Below, piece after piece: positions 28,037-38,997 of a stretch of 64,000 nucleotides of DNA. Every line of letters begins with the position of its first letter. Within the stretch, counting starts at the first letter, position 1. The stretch is from the NCBI GenBank assembly GCA_949152475.1, contig OX424564.1:36082165-36146164 (forward strand), written 5' to 3'. The notes beneath the pieces are model-generated. The model saw only the letters and a program-made list of their open reading frames with translations. It had not been told where the DNA came from and ran no database searches. The DNA comes from Terebella lapidaria (taxonomy: Eukaryota; Annelida; Polychaeta; Terebellida; Terebellidae). Position numbers and translations under genes: made by a program.

Positions 28037-28065
28037 TTTGTTGTTGTTGTTGACTCTGTGCAACT

Positions 28066-28073
28066 TTTCCCGC
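28066..28073 (+). promoter_or_regulatory. E2F-type site upstream of CDT1
   Basis: TTTCCCGC, a perfect fit to the E2F consensus TTTSSCGC, lies 30 bp upstream of the CDT1 start codon. It reads on the plus strand; E2F sites work in either orientation. CDT1 is a known E2F target in animals, so the position makes sense. The transcription start is not known here. Confidence 0.6.
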
Positions 28074-28308
28074 CAAGCGTTGATTTCCGGTGCAGGTGCC
28101 CGTTAGTTTACACACGATTCGCCAGATGGCGGTATCCTCGGTGTGCCACTCAAGTTTCGAGTAACGTTATGATATCACACTCTCCCTATACCGGGGATCC
28201 CCGTGATTAAGCCCTCTAATTGGGAAAGAGGTGTTGCATGCTCATTTAATTTACTCCGTTTTAAAGGCCCATGGGCCCATGTTTCGGGAATGTTTTATAA
28301 CCACCCAA
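28074..28308. other. CDT1 upstream region up to the duplication edge
   Basis: Short segment holding the probable CDT1 promoter (GC-richer near 28,080-28,200). It ends where the duplicated block begins, at cccgggccac. No TATA box is obvious. No other feature is seen. Confidence 0.5.
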
Positions 28309-29640
28309 CCCGGGCCACCCAATTGTAACAAAGGTTTATATGCATACATGCACTAGCCATATATTGAATCAGTGAGAATTAGGCCTATTTCTAAAAGCAA
28401 ATGTAGCGATGAACCTCCAAGGTTACATGGCAAACGACATGGAAGTCGATATAGAAGTCTGAAATATGGTAGAACATTGCCGTTTGACTCCCATGTAAGT
28501 ATGCCAAGTTATCAATAAAAACTCTGTATCTCGATAAATCGAGATGAAATCCACATAACTCGACTTAAAATCGATATAAATCGAGCTAACCATATGAGGT
28601 CATTGAATATGTTGGTAACACTAGGTAACATGAGAGAAATTGGTGTTACACAATGCTTCCAAAATTTCACACAATGCTTGCATTTTACTGGCACCTAACC
28701 ATAGGTCATTGCCGCTGCTATGAGGCCTACACAAAACTATTCACACCCGCCTCTCCCCAATTGCGTGTCGTGACATTTTGTATATCAGGCCTACCGAAGA
28801 AGATTAGGGACATCCGTGACGAACCATTTAATTTTTTTTTGGGTGGGAGTGGGGGGGGGGGGGGGGTATCTTGGAAACTTTTTTTTTTCTGGCATCACAA
28901 TAATTGAGCAACTTTTCCATTTTTGTGTGAGAAAATTGGCAACAAACTATTCCCCCATGTTTTTTTTTTAATAACGATATTAATACATATGGAATTTACT
29001 TGAAATGCGCTGGTCACATTGGCCTTTGTATTTTTCAAAGCCAGCACCAGTCATTAATACCTGTATAACAAATGTACTGTTTTCCAAACTGGTTTATATT
29101 CCTACATAATAATAAATAAATGGATTTTCATCTTTAACTATGTGTTGAATGCACCTAACAAATTGTGGAAAAAAAGTGAAGCGGAGTACCGGTTAATGTA
29201 GGTTTTAGGTAGGTTACACAACCTACATCATACATTTGGAAGTCGGGAAACGGGTAGTTGTGTATTTCATTTCAGGCAGGAGAATTTGTGCCCTAAAATA
29301 ATGGACGAAAGTGGTGTAAAAAATATTTTACACAAATATTTTCAGTTTTTAAAATCAAAATAAGTATATAGAAACAAACTATTCATTTTTTTTACAGAAA
29401 CATGTAAAAACAAAAATATTTCGTCCTTGTTTAGCAAACAAATTATTTTTCACTTTTAGGCCAACAAACTATTTTCCCCATTAGCCAAACACCAAATTTT
29501 ATTTTTCATATTTAATGCAACATGAATTTATTTCCCCCAAAAAACTCTGGCCTCATTACTTTAAAGTCGGTACACACACTGCATCGTGCATCTTGTAGAG
29601 CAAAAACCGGTTTAATGATAACGTCCCTGTCATTCACTTT
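28309..29640. other. Duplicated non-coding segment with poly-G tract (copy A)
   Basis: No gene. Matches 42,571-43,920. Contains tggcacctaaccataggtca, a G run at 28851-28866, and AT-rich sequence with repeated acaaactatt motifs. The start of each copy carries repeated tcgat motifs (ctcgataaatcgagat, tcgatataaatcgag). Confidence 0.75.
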
Positions 29641-29739
29641 TTAAAGGCTCGATTTGACTCTCAATTACTTCTCCGAGATGCTGGAAATACTAGCCCATGT
29701 TTGTGATGCGCTCCTGATATCAAAACAGCGTCGAGATTG

Positions 29740-30420
29740 ACAATGTTGTGCTTGAGAATTTCAGAATGTTCTGCATACTTTTCTGTGATGTTGCCAGTGT
29801 TACGGAGTCATAAAGCAACACCAACCACACGCCATGGTGACAGAGACTATCGTGAACTTGAAACTGAAGCCTTCCAACGTGAAGTATCGGAGATGACAGC
29901 TCATCTCGTTCAAGGTAACCTATCACCTGATGAGCAATACACCCAAAACACTGAGCTTCTCCTCAACTGCCTCGATGATCTCGCCCCTGTCGTCACACGA
30001 CCAAGAAGGCTGAAAGCTGCAAGACCATGGGAGGATGCAACATTTCACGATTTGCGACGGGATTGGAGGAAAGCAGAGAGAATCTGGCGTAAATCCAAAC
30101 TGCAGGTACACCCCAGATCCACTTGGACAAAAGAGATGCTGTTGTCAGTTAGCCCCAAAAGTGGGTCTTCAACCTGGTGATCAATATGGGCGGCTGATGG
30201 AGCCACATGACACCCTTGGTTAGAAATCGGAAATCACAAGTCTTCATCTGTGTGGCTCTAAGCTAATTGGTGTGGCAAATCATGAATGGTTTATTTTGTT
30301 TCCTCGACAATTTCTGAGGAGTGTGGCACAGCCTGGGCGATCTGTAATCGTTCGTCGTTTTATATTTACATTTTTTAACGCATCAACCCATCCATCTTTG
30401 CTTGACTTCAGAGTCATCAC
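29740..30420 (+). mobile_element. LINE remnant (CR1/L2-like ORF2 linker), copy A
   Basis: An open stretch at 29737-30180 encodes LLNCLDDLAPVVTRPRR, PWEDATFHDLRRDW and RKAERIWRKSKLQVH. This pattern lies between the endonuclease and reverse transcriptase of CR1/L2-type LINEs. No RT domain follows: after 30,410 the sequence jumps to cttcagagtcatcac. It is a dead fragment, and its paralogue is at 43,995-44,450. Bases 30,262-30,410 match the inverted middle segment of copy B (44,690-44,820). Confidence 0.75.
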
Positions 30421-30599
30421 ATGGTCTTACTTAATCGATGGTTTAGGGCTTAGGTTATAACTAGACGTCAAGGCCTAAAGATACCTTGGGGCATTTCGTG
30501 TGAAGCTCTAATTCCTACCTAACATATACATTGTCAAGAATCATGATGACTCTAAAAACATCTGTGGTCATTTTAACTGACATACTCCTTAGGCATCTT

Positions 30600-32090
30600 T
30601 GTGTAGAACGTCCGTTCTGCTTTGTAACATACCATTTCTGAGATATTAGTAAGAAATTTCATGTCAAGGTCAGAGTTCATCCGTGATACCCTTTAGACAT
30701 GTTTGTCTAGGGTGAATAGCCCGCTTTGCTCAAGAAAGCATTGTTTCTGGGATATTGAAGATATTGAATCTCCAAAAAAAAATTTGACACCAGGGACACC
30801 AATTCGACAACAGGGACCCAATATTTACCCCGTTCCCCTGGACTAGTTTGTCTTGTGCCAGGAAGCCTCAATGAAACTCCGTTTTGCTCTACCACACACC
30901 GTTTCCGAGATATGGCCAAACAGGAAGTGCCGAGTCAGAAAAACAAAATTTGACACCAGAGGTTGTCTAGACCCAATATACCCCCTAGACTTGTCTAGTG
31001 TGAGGAGGCCGAAAGCAAGCTCAAGTTTGCTTTATGATGCACCCTTTCTGAGATACGACCAGGGGTCGTCTCGACCAAAGATACCTTCCAGACTAGTTTG
31101 TTTAGTGCCAGCATTGTCGGAGAAAAAATATTCGACACCAGGGGTCGTCTCGACCCAAGGTATCCTCTAGCCTAGTTTGTCTAGTGCCAGGAAGCCGGAA
31201 TTGACCTCTGTTTGGCTCTACGACGCACCGTTTCCGAGATACGGCCAAACAGGAAGTGCCGAGTCGGCAGAAAAAAAATCAACACCAGGGGTCGTCTCGA
31301 CCCAAGATACCCTCTAGACTAGTTTGTCTAGTGCCAGGAGGCCAAAATTGAGCTCCGTATCGCTCTACGATGCACCGTTTCCGAGATACGACCAAACAGG
31401 AAGTGCCGAGTCGGCAAAAAAAAAAAAAAAAATCGGCAGCAGGGGTCGTCTTGACCTAAAATACCCCTAGACTAGTTTTCCGTTTCCGAGATACGACCAA
31501 ACAGGAAGTGCCGAGTCGGCAAAAAAAAAAATCGGCACCAGGGGTCCTCTTGACCTAAGATACCCCTAGACTAGTTTGTCTAGTGCCAGGAGGCCGAAAT
31601 TGAGCTCCGTTTCGCTCTACGATGCACCATTTTCGAGATACGGCCAAACAGAAAGTGCCAAGTCAGCAGAAAAAAAATCGACACTAGCTAGGGGTTGTCT
31701 CGACCCAAAATACCCCCTAGACTAGTCTGTCTAGTGCCAGGAGGAAGTGCCGAGTCGGCAAAAAAGAAATCGGCACCAGGGGCCGTCTCGACCCAAACTA
31801 CCCTCTAGACTAGTGTGTCTAGTGTCAGGAGGCCGAAATTGAGCTTCGTTTCGCTCTACGGCGCACCGTTTTCGAGATATGGCCAAACAGGAAGTGCCGA
31901 GTCGGCAGAAAAGAAATTGGTACCAGGGGTCATCTCGACCCAATATACCCTCTAGACTGGTCTGTCTAGTGCCAGGAGGCCGAAATTGAGCTCCGTTCGT
32001 CAGGAAAAAAATCGACACCAGGGGTCGTCTCGACCCAAAATACCTCCCTAGACTAGTTTGTCTAGTGCCAGGAGGCCGGACAAGATCCAT
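30600..32090 (-). repeat. Diverged 147-bp-family tandem array
   Basis: The landmark gaagtgccgagtcggc recurs near 31,254, 31,398, 31,505, 31,744 and 31,892, with weaker copies near 30,925 and 31,650. Full-length spacings are about 144-148 bp and others are shortened by deletion. In reverse complement, three blocks are shared with the 147-bp array in the CNOT1 intron: gccgactcggca, tatctcggaaacggtgc.tcgtagagcgaaacgga, and ctagacaaac.tgtctag-like. The rest differs, so these are two subfamilies of one repeat. Confidence 0.88.
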
Positions 32091-32374
32091 TCAGGCACTC
32101 ACAAGTTATCGATAGGAAACCAAAACGGCAAAAGTGAAAGAAGAAAAGAAAAAAAAATGAAGCAATCGCTCAAAGAGCTAGGACTTGGCAAAATAAAGTA
32201 ATGAGCTTGAAAAGAAGTCTATGAACCAGCTTTGGCCTATTTTCCTCTGCATCATACATACTGTAATAGTTCTTTTTTTAATATTTTATCTACTTGCTGT
32301 TAAGTAAGTTGTACATGTATTAAATTGTGCAGTTATGCTATATAGAATAAAAGACATGATCTTGTAAGTTAGAG

Positions 32375-32480
32375 AGAAAAAACAAGCTTTGAGATAGAGT
32401 TGAACCCGGGGTCTGGGGATTCAAAGTCCTAAGCTCTATGCACAGCACCAACGTGGCCGACAGCGTCAAGTTGTGTTGTA
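32375..32480 (-). repeat. tRNA(Gln)-derived SINE-like unit 1
   Basis: On the minus strand: GGACTTTGAATCC (an anticodon arm with a CTTTGAA loop, TTG as in tRNA-Gln), then CCCCGGGTTCAA (a B-box-like T arm) and a T run (GTTTTTTC) resembling a Pol III terminator. The acceptor and D arms do not pair well, so it is not a working tRNA. Confidence 0.6.
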
Positions 32481-32964
32481 TTTTAACAGGTCCTTTACGG
32501 CAAGTTACTGCTAAAAACCGGGAATGGGACCGGTTTCCTCCGCCGGTTCATCACCCCCAATATAAGGGAGCCTGGGGCTTGACACAGAATTTATTTAGAC
32601 TAGAGTTTAGACTAGAATTTAGACTAGAGTTTTAGGCTTTGTTATATCACATGTACATCACTGAGCTAGGAAACCACAGAAATGTTGTTTGAGATCAGTA
32701 TTCAGATGCATACAAGGTATATTGTATTACTACACGACCGAGTTTTGTATATTTATGAGTTAGCACAAATGCGATATGATGCATGAAAAACACGATCATA
32801 GTGGATCCAACGAGACACCGTCAATGGTTTTAAGAAATACATAATGAGAAGTAATTAGGTGTGATGACATAAAAATGACGAAGATTACTGCTGCAATATT
32901 TATTTGCTGAATTTGTACACTACGAATGTGTTGTTTCGTTGTTTGGAATTGAATACATGCATGA

Positions 32965-33080
32965 TCTTATAATGGAGAAAAAAAAAAGTTTTGAGATAGT
33001 ATTGAACCCGGGTCTGTGGATTCAAAGTCCTACGCTCTACGCACAGCACTAACGTGGCTGGCAATGTGAAGTGGTGTGTT
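32965..33080 (-). repeat. tRNA(Gln)-derived SINE-like unit 2
   Basis: Second copy of the same unit about 590 bp away: AGAGCGTAGGACTTTGAATC, then ACCCGGGTTCAA and ten T. Upstream it shares gccacgtt.gtgctgtgc with unit 1. It is degenerate as a tRNA. Confidence 0.6.
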
Positions 33081-33181
33081 TCATATAGCAATGCTATTAT
33101 CGTTTTTATGTAATGCTTTTCAGTAACGATTTTCTGTTGCCGTGACAACAATTTGAGAGCTCTGATGTTCCAAATCAAAAG

Positions 33182-33870
33182 GGTAATGCGGACATTCCGT
33201 GCACATATTCTGTGAGAAGTTCGCCAAAATCACACAAGAATCGACTGCACAGCAATGTGTTAAACTTTGAATCCGAAATTCCTGACCCCCATGTATTTCA
33301 CCTGGAGTTTAAATCGTCAATTTTGATTTAAGCGCTGTCGGTCATACATCAAATGATGCAGAATTGGCCATAGTAAAAGACGTGAACACGTTTGGAAGTG
33401 CAGGTGGAATGAAAGTGGAGTTATGACAATTTTTAATTTTTTGGTTTTTCAATGACCTTGGCGTTAATTCTTGACCTTTGACCTTGAGAAACAACAGGAA
33501 TATGCCGACATCTTGTGTGCATATGCTGTGAAAATTTCATAAGAATCCGACAAGAATTGACTGCACCGCAATGCATGAAACTTTTGATCCAGAAACTCCT
33601 GACCCCCGTCTTTTTAACCTGGAGTCAAAAACGTCAATATTGGCTCAACAGCTGTCGGCCACACATCAAAAGATGCAGAACTGGCCATAGTTATCGATGC
33701 AAGAAATCTCGAAAATCCAGATAAAATATAACTGGAGTTATTACGATTTTTAATCTTTTGGTTTTTGAATGACCTTGACGTCAATTTTTGACCGTTGACC
33801 TTCAGAAACAATAGGCTTATGAGGAAGCTCCTTGCGCATATTGCGTGAAAATTTCATGAAAATCCGACGA
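33182..33870. repeat. ~317-bp tandem repeat (2.2 copies)
   Basis: The motif gtgc-catat-..-gtgaaaatttc recurs at 33204, 33520 and 33837 (spacing 316 and 317). Between the copies, cctgacccccgt, acctggagt, agctgtcgg, gatgcagaactggccatag and gaccttgacgtcaatttttg all recur. Moderate divergence. It lies inside rolling-circle element 2. Confidence 0.85.
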
Positions 33871-33952
33871 GACTTGCGCCCGCTATCGTGCAAACTGACG
33901 GACAGACAAACATACAAATATACAAAAACACAAACAAGATGACTGACCAACA

Positions 33953-33979
33953 TACTTGGCAAAATTTATTTTGCCAAGT
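33953..33979. repeat. Palindrome near the 5' end of rolling-circle element 2
   Basis: acttggcaaaatttattttgccaagt: an 11-12 bp inverted repeat around a two-base centre, followed by nine A. Helentron-type elements often carry a short palindrome near the 5' end. Confidence 0.7.
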
Positions 33980-34032
33980 AAAAAAAAAAGAAACTCAGAC
34001 AAAACCATAAGAGCAGGCACGAAATGCCCTAA

Positions 34033-35014
34033 TTATATTACATGCCAAAAATACATCCAGGCTCTGGCCTTCACATCCACCAGAAACCCCTGTGAGATTT
34101 GATCATAGTTGGTATATTCCCATCATCAGCTTCCTTGGTCGACCTAACGACCTAACAGCTTCCTCGGTCGACTATTACTTGTGTTCATTGTTAATACCAC
34201 CTAACTGTGACACCTCCATCATAAGCCCAATAATTTCTCTGGTAGTTGTGTTGTTTTCAATCGAATGCTTTCTTCTGCAAAGAAACCCTTTTATCAATAT
34301 TCAACCACAGATCTGTGACATTCTCACCTGATCCAAGTTTCGCAAACCGTATATATACTCTTTGTGCTGAAGTGTTTGTGTGTGGAATTTTGGACACTGG
34401 AATGTAATTATTGTCAGTAATGGAATCACTGAAAACAGCAGTCAGTTCCTGAGAAAGTCGTTGTGGGTGTTGAGAGGTGTGCAGGTGGCGGCTTCTTCAT
34501 ACCTAGCGACAACAAAGACGAATGGTTGATCATACATTTGCGTCAGGATCTGCTGTTTTCATGGCCACATATATACTAGAATATAGAATTTCATAGCCAC
34601 ATATATACTAGAACATATATACTGTTGATAGATCTTTGACGCCACAGATGAGAAGACCACGAGGTATGGGGATGGTTATGGGGGTGTCCCCAAGTTGCAG
34701 TGTTAAAAAATGTTCACATGTATAATAATTAAAAGGATATCATGACATGAAGTGTACCTTGCAAATAATTTTTTTTCACAAAGACAAAAATTTCAAGAAT
34801 GGAGTGTCCAACACATTTATTAGTAAGTTTCATAGCAGCTCTGAAGTCGAACTCAGAATCAGAACAACTCAAGAGTATTTCATGAATATTGAAATGTGTA
34901 CAAAAATATGCACATATATACGAACACTAATATACCATCAAAATATATTGAGTATACATCACAAAAAGGTGGATACCTTTTTTGTGTGTTTCTTGGTGAA
35001 ACAACATCAACCAC
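34033..35014. other. Downstream region and 3' UTR of GRDP copy A
   Basis: No gene. Matches 47,049-48,137 of copy B with small indels. Holds the probable poly(A) signal of the GRDP-like gene at 34822-34817 on the minus strand. Confidence 0.7.
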
Positions 35015-38000
35015 CTAACCACAACCACCGCAGCCTCCACATCCACCACATCCACCACCCCAACCGATGCCCCCTCCGTTTCCACCTCCATCTCCCGAGC
35101 CCCCACCCGCGTCGTACCCACCAGCGTCATACCCACCCACTTCATAATCCCCATAGCTTGCAGGCTCCGCGCTGCCGACACACGCCGAGCAGTCAATCTG
35201 AGGACTGTTGTGGATATCGGAGAAGTAGTGACTGTCGACACAGGGTGAGTGACTCCAGTGCTGGAACACGTAGCTATTGCTTGGACACGCGGTCAAGTAG
35301 CCGGCGGCCAGGATAAAAGGCAAGTCGTCTCCGGAGAGGTAGCTGGATGGTTGGTACTTGTACCGCCGAGAGCTGTCCACCTTTTTGCCCTTCTCGGTGA
35401 CTCGCCGCGGTTCACAGAGAGCCTGGAGCACGGCAGCACAGAAGGCCAGGCACAAGTAGTTGGGCGTCTCAGTGTTAGCTTTCTGCAGGCGCAGGTCGCC
35501 TTTCCTGATGTCGATCTCAAGGTCATTCCACGACAGCAGGGACAAGCTTTTGTCCAGAGTGATCTTGAACTTTTTGACGCTACCCGTGCGCAGGTTGTAG
35601 ACTTGTAGCTGCAAGAATCCAGGATTTCCTGACTGTCTCCCTGCAGCTGCAGACATCAAAATTGAACAAGTCAATCATTTTGTCAACTGTCGTACATTTG
35701 TATGGGAAAGGCATTAGAGCCCTGCGCGGACCGAAAAAAGTGGCCCGCACCCGCCCCGCCCCGCAAGTATTAAACTCGCACCCACCCCGCACCCTTAGCC
35801 TGCGGGCAGCCCGCACCCAACCCGCATGTGCAAAGTTCAACCCACACCCGCCCCGCCCCGCAGTGATCGAGCCCGCACCCGCATTTAACCCGCACCAAAC
35901 CCGCAACAAATACAACACAGTACTGGAGGTTTACTCAGCCGTGTTGTTTTTATCTGAGTGAAACATCAGAGATTTTCATATTTATATCCAAGTGAAACCC
36001 ACTACGGCCCCTGCCAATACGGATCAACTCCGTATCACAAGTACAGTTTGATCCATATTTTAGTAACTTTCAAAGATCCAGAAGCAGATGATTACAAGAT
36101 GTATGCATAGACTGGGGCAGTGTGATTACAGTACGTGGCCCAGTCGCCTTTGTCACAACACACAGCCAGACGAGTCTATTGTACTTTGAAGTCCCTCACC
36201 ATGACATGTGGATTACCACAGCATGCGGATATTACGTCACCATTAGCCCGGTATTTTCCAAAATGGAATATGTTTGAATCCCCCCTGACAAGTTAATTTC
36301 TAGTTCCCTATTGTTCCTTTCAATAGAAATCACACTAATGAAAGAAATTTAATAGACATATGTTTGGGCAATATGTGGGTGTTGGGGTAGAGGCCCTAAT
36401 TAGAAACCACACAATATTACATGCAATACATAGTGATAATAATAGTCATCTGCTTATCTGAGGCCATACAACATGCAATAATTACATGTGTCAGGTAGCA
36501 TCTGAAAAGGACTCAATGAAATCAAATATATCACATGCCATAACAACGCTGCATTTTATCAAGAAACCCGCACATGGATTTTTCGACCCGCACCCACCCC
36601 GCACCTGCACCAGTTCTACAGCGGGTACCCGCACCCGCACCGCGACATAGAGATACAACTCGCACCCGCCCCGCACCCGCAACATGACAATGCGGGTAAC
36701 CCGCACCCACCCTGCCCCGCGGATACCCCCAGCCCGCGCGGGTACCCACGACCCGCGCAGGGCTCTAAAAAGCATATGGCATTGAAGACAAACCTGGTTT
36801 CCTGTGTTTCCAGTGACCTTTCATGATTGCCCAGTCACCTTCTGTATCCTTGATGAGCATAGCTCTCTCGGCAAGTGACGCATCTAGGGTGATACATCTG
36901 CTCCCAACCTGGTTGAAACAACGCAATTCCCAGAATATATTCATACATGTAATAAGTAAGATCAGAAACCCATAAGACAAACTGATGGGTTTCTGGTAAG
37001 ATGGAACTTATGGAATGATGCATTGTTTACTTCCTCATCCAGGCTTTTCAGACATTATCACCGGTGTGATGTTGACAATGTTTGTAGTATTACCTGGGAC
37101 CGGGTGGGAAGCTGGTTGGTGTCGATGAGATGGGCCACGCACATCATCTTGTCCTTGTAAAACACCTGCACTGCTGACATCATCAGTGGTAGAGAGTGAA
37201 TCACCCGGCACGTGAAGTGAATGATACCACCTGCCCCCATCAGGCTGCAAGTCATGGGTTATGCAATCATCCAGTGGTGTCAATTAACACGATATCAGAT
37301 CGATATGTCATTACTTACATGTGTGAGGCCACTTTGCAAGTGTTGTCGACGGCAGCAGGAAGAGACTTCGGTGGAATGGGCCCCCAGAGAGACTGAACAT
37401 TTTCTGGCATCGTTGCGGATGTGAAGTTCCCGCGGTTGAGTTTCAAAACGCAGGGACCAAGTTCCACGGCAGAGATCTTGCCACGGATGTGGATCATATA
37501 AGGGTCACGAATCGTGAAGCCAGGTGTCCCGTGCTCAGATTTGAAAGACTGCTGGTGGTTGAATTCACTGCCTTGAGGAAGGGAATTTATACTTGGGATG
37601 AAGTCGTTACAAGAGGCAATAAACTTTCTTTTGGAGAGACTCAACTTGTGAGTTTTGACCCTGAGTAGAACATGCAGCTGCTGGGTCAAGTTCGTGTTGA
37701 TCTTTACAGATGCCAGTCCGTGCCGGCTTTGGTCGTCCACCCGCTTAGCTTGACTTGATGCATCCAGTTTTAGAAAATTGGCCTTCTTGTTCACCTCCCA
37801 CCTGTCTGCGCATACAAAATAAATCTTCGCGAGGTCCTTGCTTCTCAAGTTTACCAACTTGATGTGTGTTAGAGTGATGGTTATGACTTTTCCAGCAATG
37901 TTTTGTGCATTGGTATCGTCGAAGGTTTGGAGCTGGCCATGAGGTCTATCTCCTCTGAACATGCCCCCGGAGACCTTGAAATCCTCATGGAAGGTTTCAG

Positions 38001-38997
38001 ACCACAACCTCCTTGTCGCGTCATCTGCGGCTAGCAGCTTCGAGCCAGGACTCCGGTCGTTGACCGAGTCGTCGTGGTTGAGCATTGTTCTCAGAACTGC
38101 TGACGTCTCAGCATGGTACATGACCGGGTGTAGCTGGTGGGTGTGCCAGATGATGTCAATGTCATAGCAAGGCACCAAGAACTCGCCTGGGTACAGGTGC
38201 TTCAGGTGCAGATACTTTCGATACCTCTCTAGCCCTCCATCTAGAAATTTGGTATCCTTGAAGTGTGGAAGTGAAGTCTGATAGATGAAGTCTTGCTGTC
38301 TATACATAGACTTGTCAATTCCATAGCCACACTTCGACTGATATGCTTTTGCATCCTTTTGAATGCTAGCTTCACTGCTCAACTCAATTTGAAAAGGACT
38401 TGACGTTTTCTGCTGCCACAATTTCTTGCCTCGTTTTCTAGCTTTCGCCAGTTCATCGATGGACATGACCCTGTGATTAAGGACCTTGCCCAGAAGATTC
38501 TCACAATCTTGGCGGTAAGCTGCGGGAGCGAGCATATGACAGCACCATACCCAGTGTACATCCAAGGGCGGTGCGATGTCCAGTGACTCACCGTGGTCGG
38601 CCGCCAGAGGCAGCCATATTGTCTCATACCTGTATATTGCTTGTGACATGACCTCGATTTCAAAGAGTCTCGGTTGACGTCCAACCTCGAAGAGCAGTGT
38701 CTGCTGAAAGTCACATGCTTTCTTCACAAGATCCACGGCAAATTGGATACTGTCCCAGGGCCGCGCCATACTCAGCTGGAATCAACACGAACAGTTGAAT
38801 AATGATCGGGAGACTTGTACGAGAACATTATACAGCACATGTCCCACCATGGCTCCAGTTTGGACCAATAGCTAAAAAAGATTTCCAAAATTTTTTTCCA
38901 TTGAATTGTTTTTGGCCACTTGGTAGCCATGTAATTGAAAAAGTAACCACTTTGACACAATTATTACCTTAAAATACTTTTTCTTTCCAAACTCCAT
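35015..38997 (-). CDS. Glycine-rich domain-containing (GRDP/DUF1399) protein, copy A (792 aa)
   Basis: Five exons: 38997-38968 (MEFGKKKYFK), 38775-37319, 37244-37094, 36908-36794 and 35640-35015; 2,379 nt, all phases close. The first short exon has donor gtaata and joins in frame as K-LSMARPWDS. The N-terminal DUF1399 region carries two HxxxxH-like motifs typical of GRDPs: LDVHWVWCCHMLAP and YDIDIIWHTHQLHPVMY. The middle is globular (LDASLAERAMLIKDTEGDW, NPGFLQLQVYNLRTGSV). The C-terminus is Gly/Tyr/Asp-rich and ends in Gly-Gly-Cys repeats, as in plant GRDPs. Plant members act in stress responses; the animal role is unknown, so I give no symbol. No signal peptide or membrane segment is seen. 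An AATAAA on the minus strand at 34822-34817 is a likely poly(A) signal. A near-identical paralogue is at 50,852-48,138. Confidence 0.9.
35715..36767. mobile_element. hAT-like non-autonomous DNA transposon
   Basis: A 1,053-bp insertion in the last intron of GRDP copy A. Terminal inverted repeats are TAGAGCCCTGCGCGG at the left and CCCGCGCAGGGCTCTA at the right. The flanks aaaggcat (35707-35714) and aaaagcat (36768-36775) form an 8-bp target duplication with one mismatch. Copy B has the empty site (ggcatatggcg near 48,851-48,861). The 8-bp duplication points to hAT. The subterminal ~200 bp on each side is made of repeated cccgcacc blocks. No transposase is encoded. Confidence 0.88.

Larger units (their letters stand above)
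30461..34032 (-). mobile_element. Helentron/HINE-like rolling-circle element 2
   Basis: On the minus strand the element begins TTAGGGCATTTCGTGCC (34032 leftwards) and ends AGGCCTTGACGTCTAG (at 30461). Both ends match element 1 (2,565-4,848). The 3' subterminal hairpin region CACACGAAATGCCCC is the inverted counterpart of the 5' end. Copy B preserves the empty site, ggttataa/ttatattac at 47048/47049. Inside are, from its 3' end, a diverged 147-bp-family array, two tRNA-derived units, a 317-bp tandem repeat and a palindrome near the 5' end. There is no protein gene. The interior could be one composite element or nested insertions. Confidence 0.7.

Noticed and set aside
28036..28063. Upstream in-frame ATG for CDT1 (adds MHRVNNNNK)
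   Set aside because: The PIP degron normally starts at residue 3, and the downstream ATG gives exactly that. The added Asn run comes from a ttg repeat.
32375..33080. Functional tRNA-Gln genes
   Set aside because: Only the anticodon and T arms look right. The acceptor and D arms do not pair, and the sequence context is repetitive, so these are tRNA-derived repeats.
35249..35608. 119-codon plus-strand ORF, repeated at 48390-48749
   Set aside because: Antisense shadow of the last GRDP exon, which has the conserved domain and splice sites. Conservation between copies only reflects the recent duplication.
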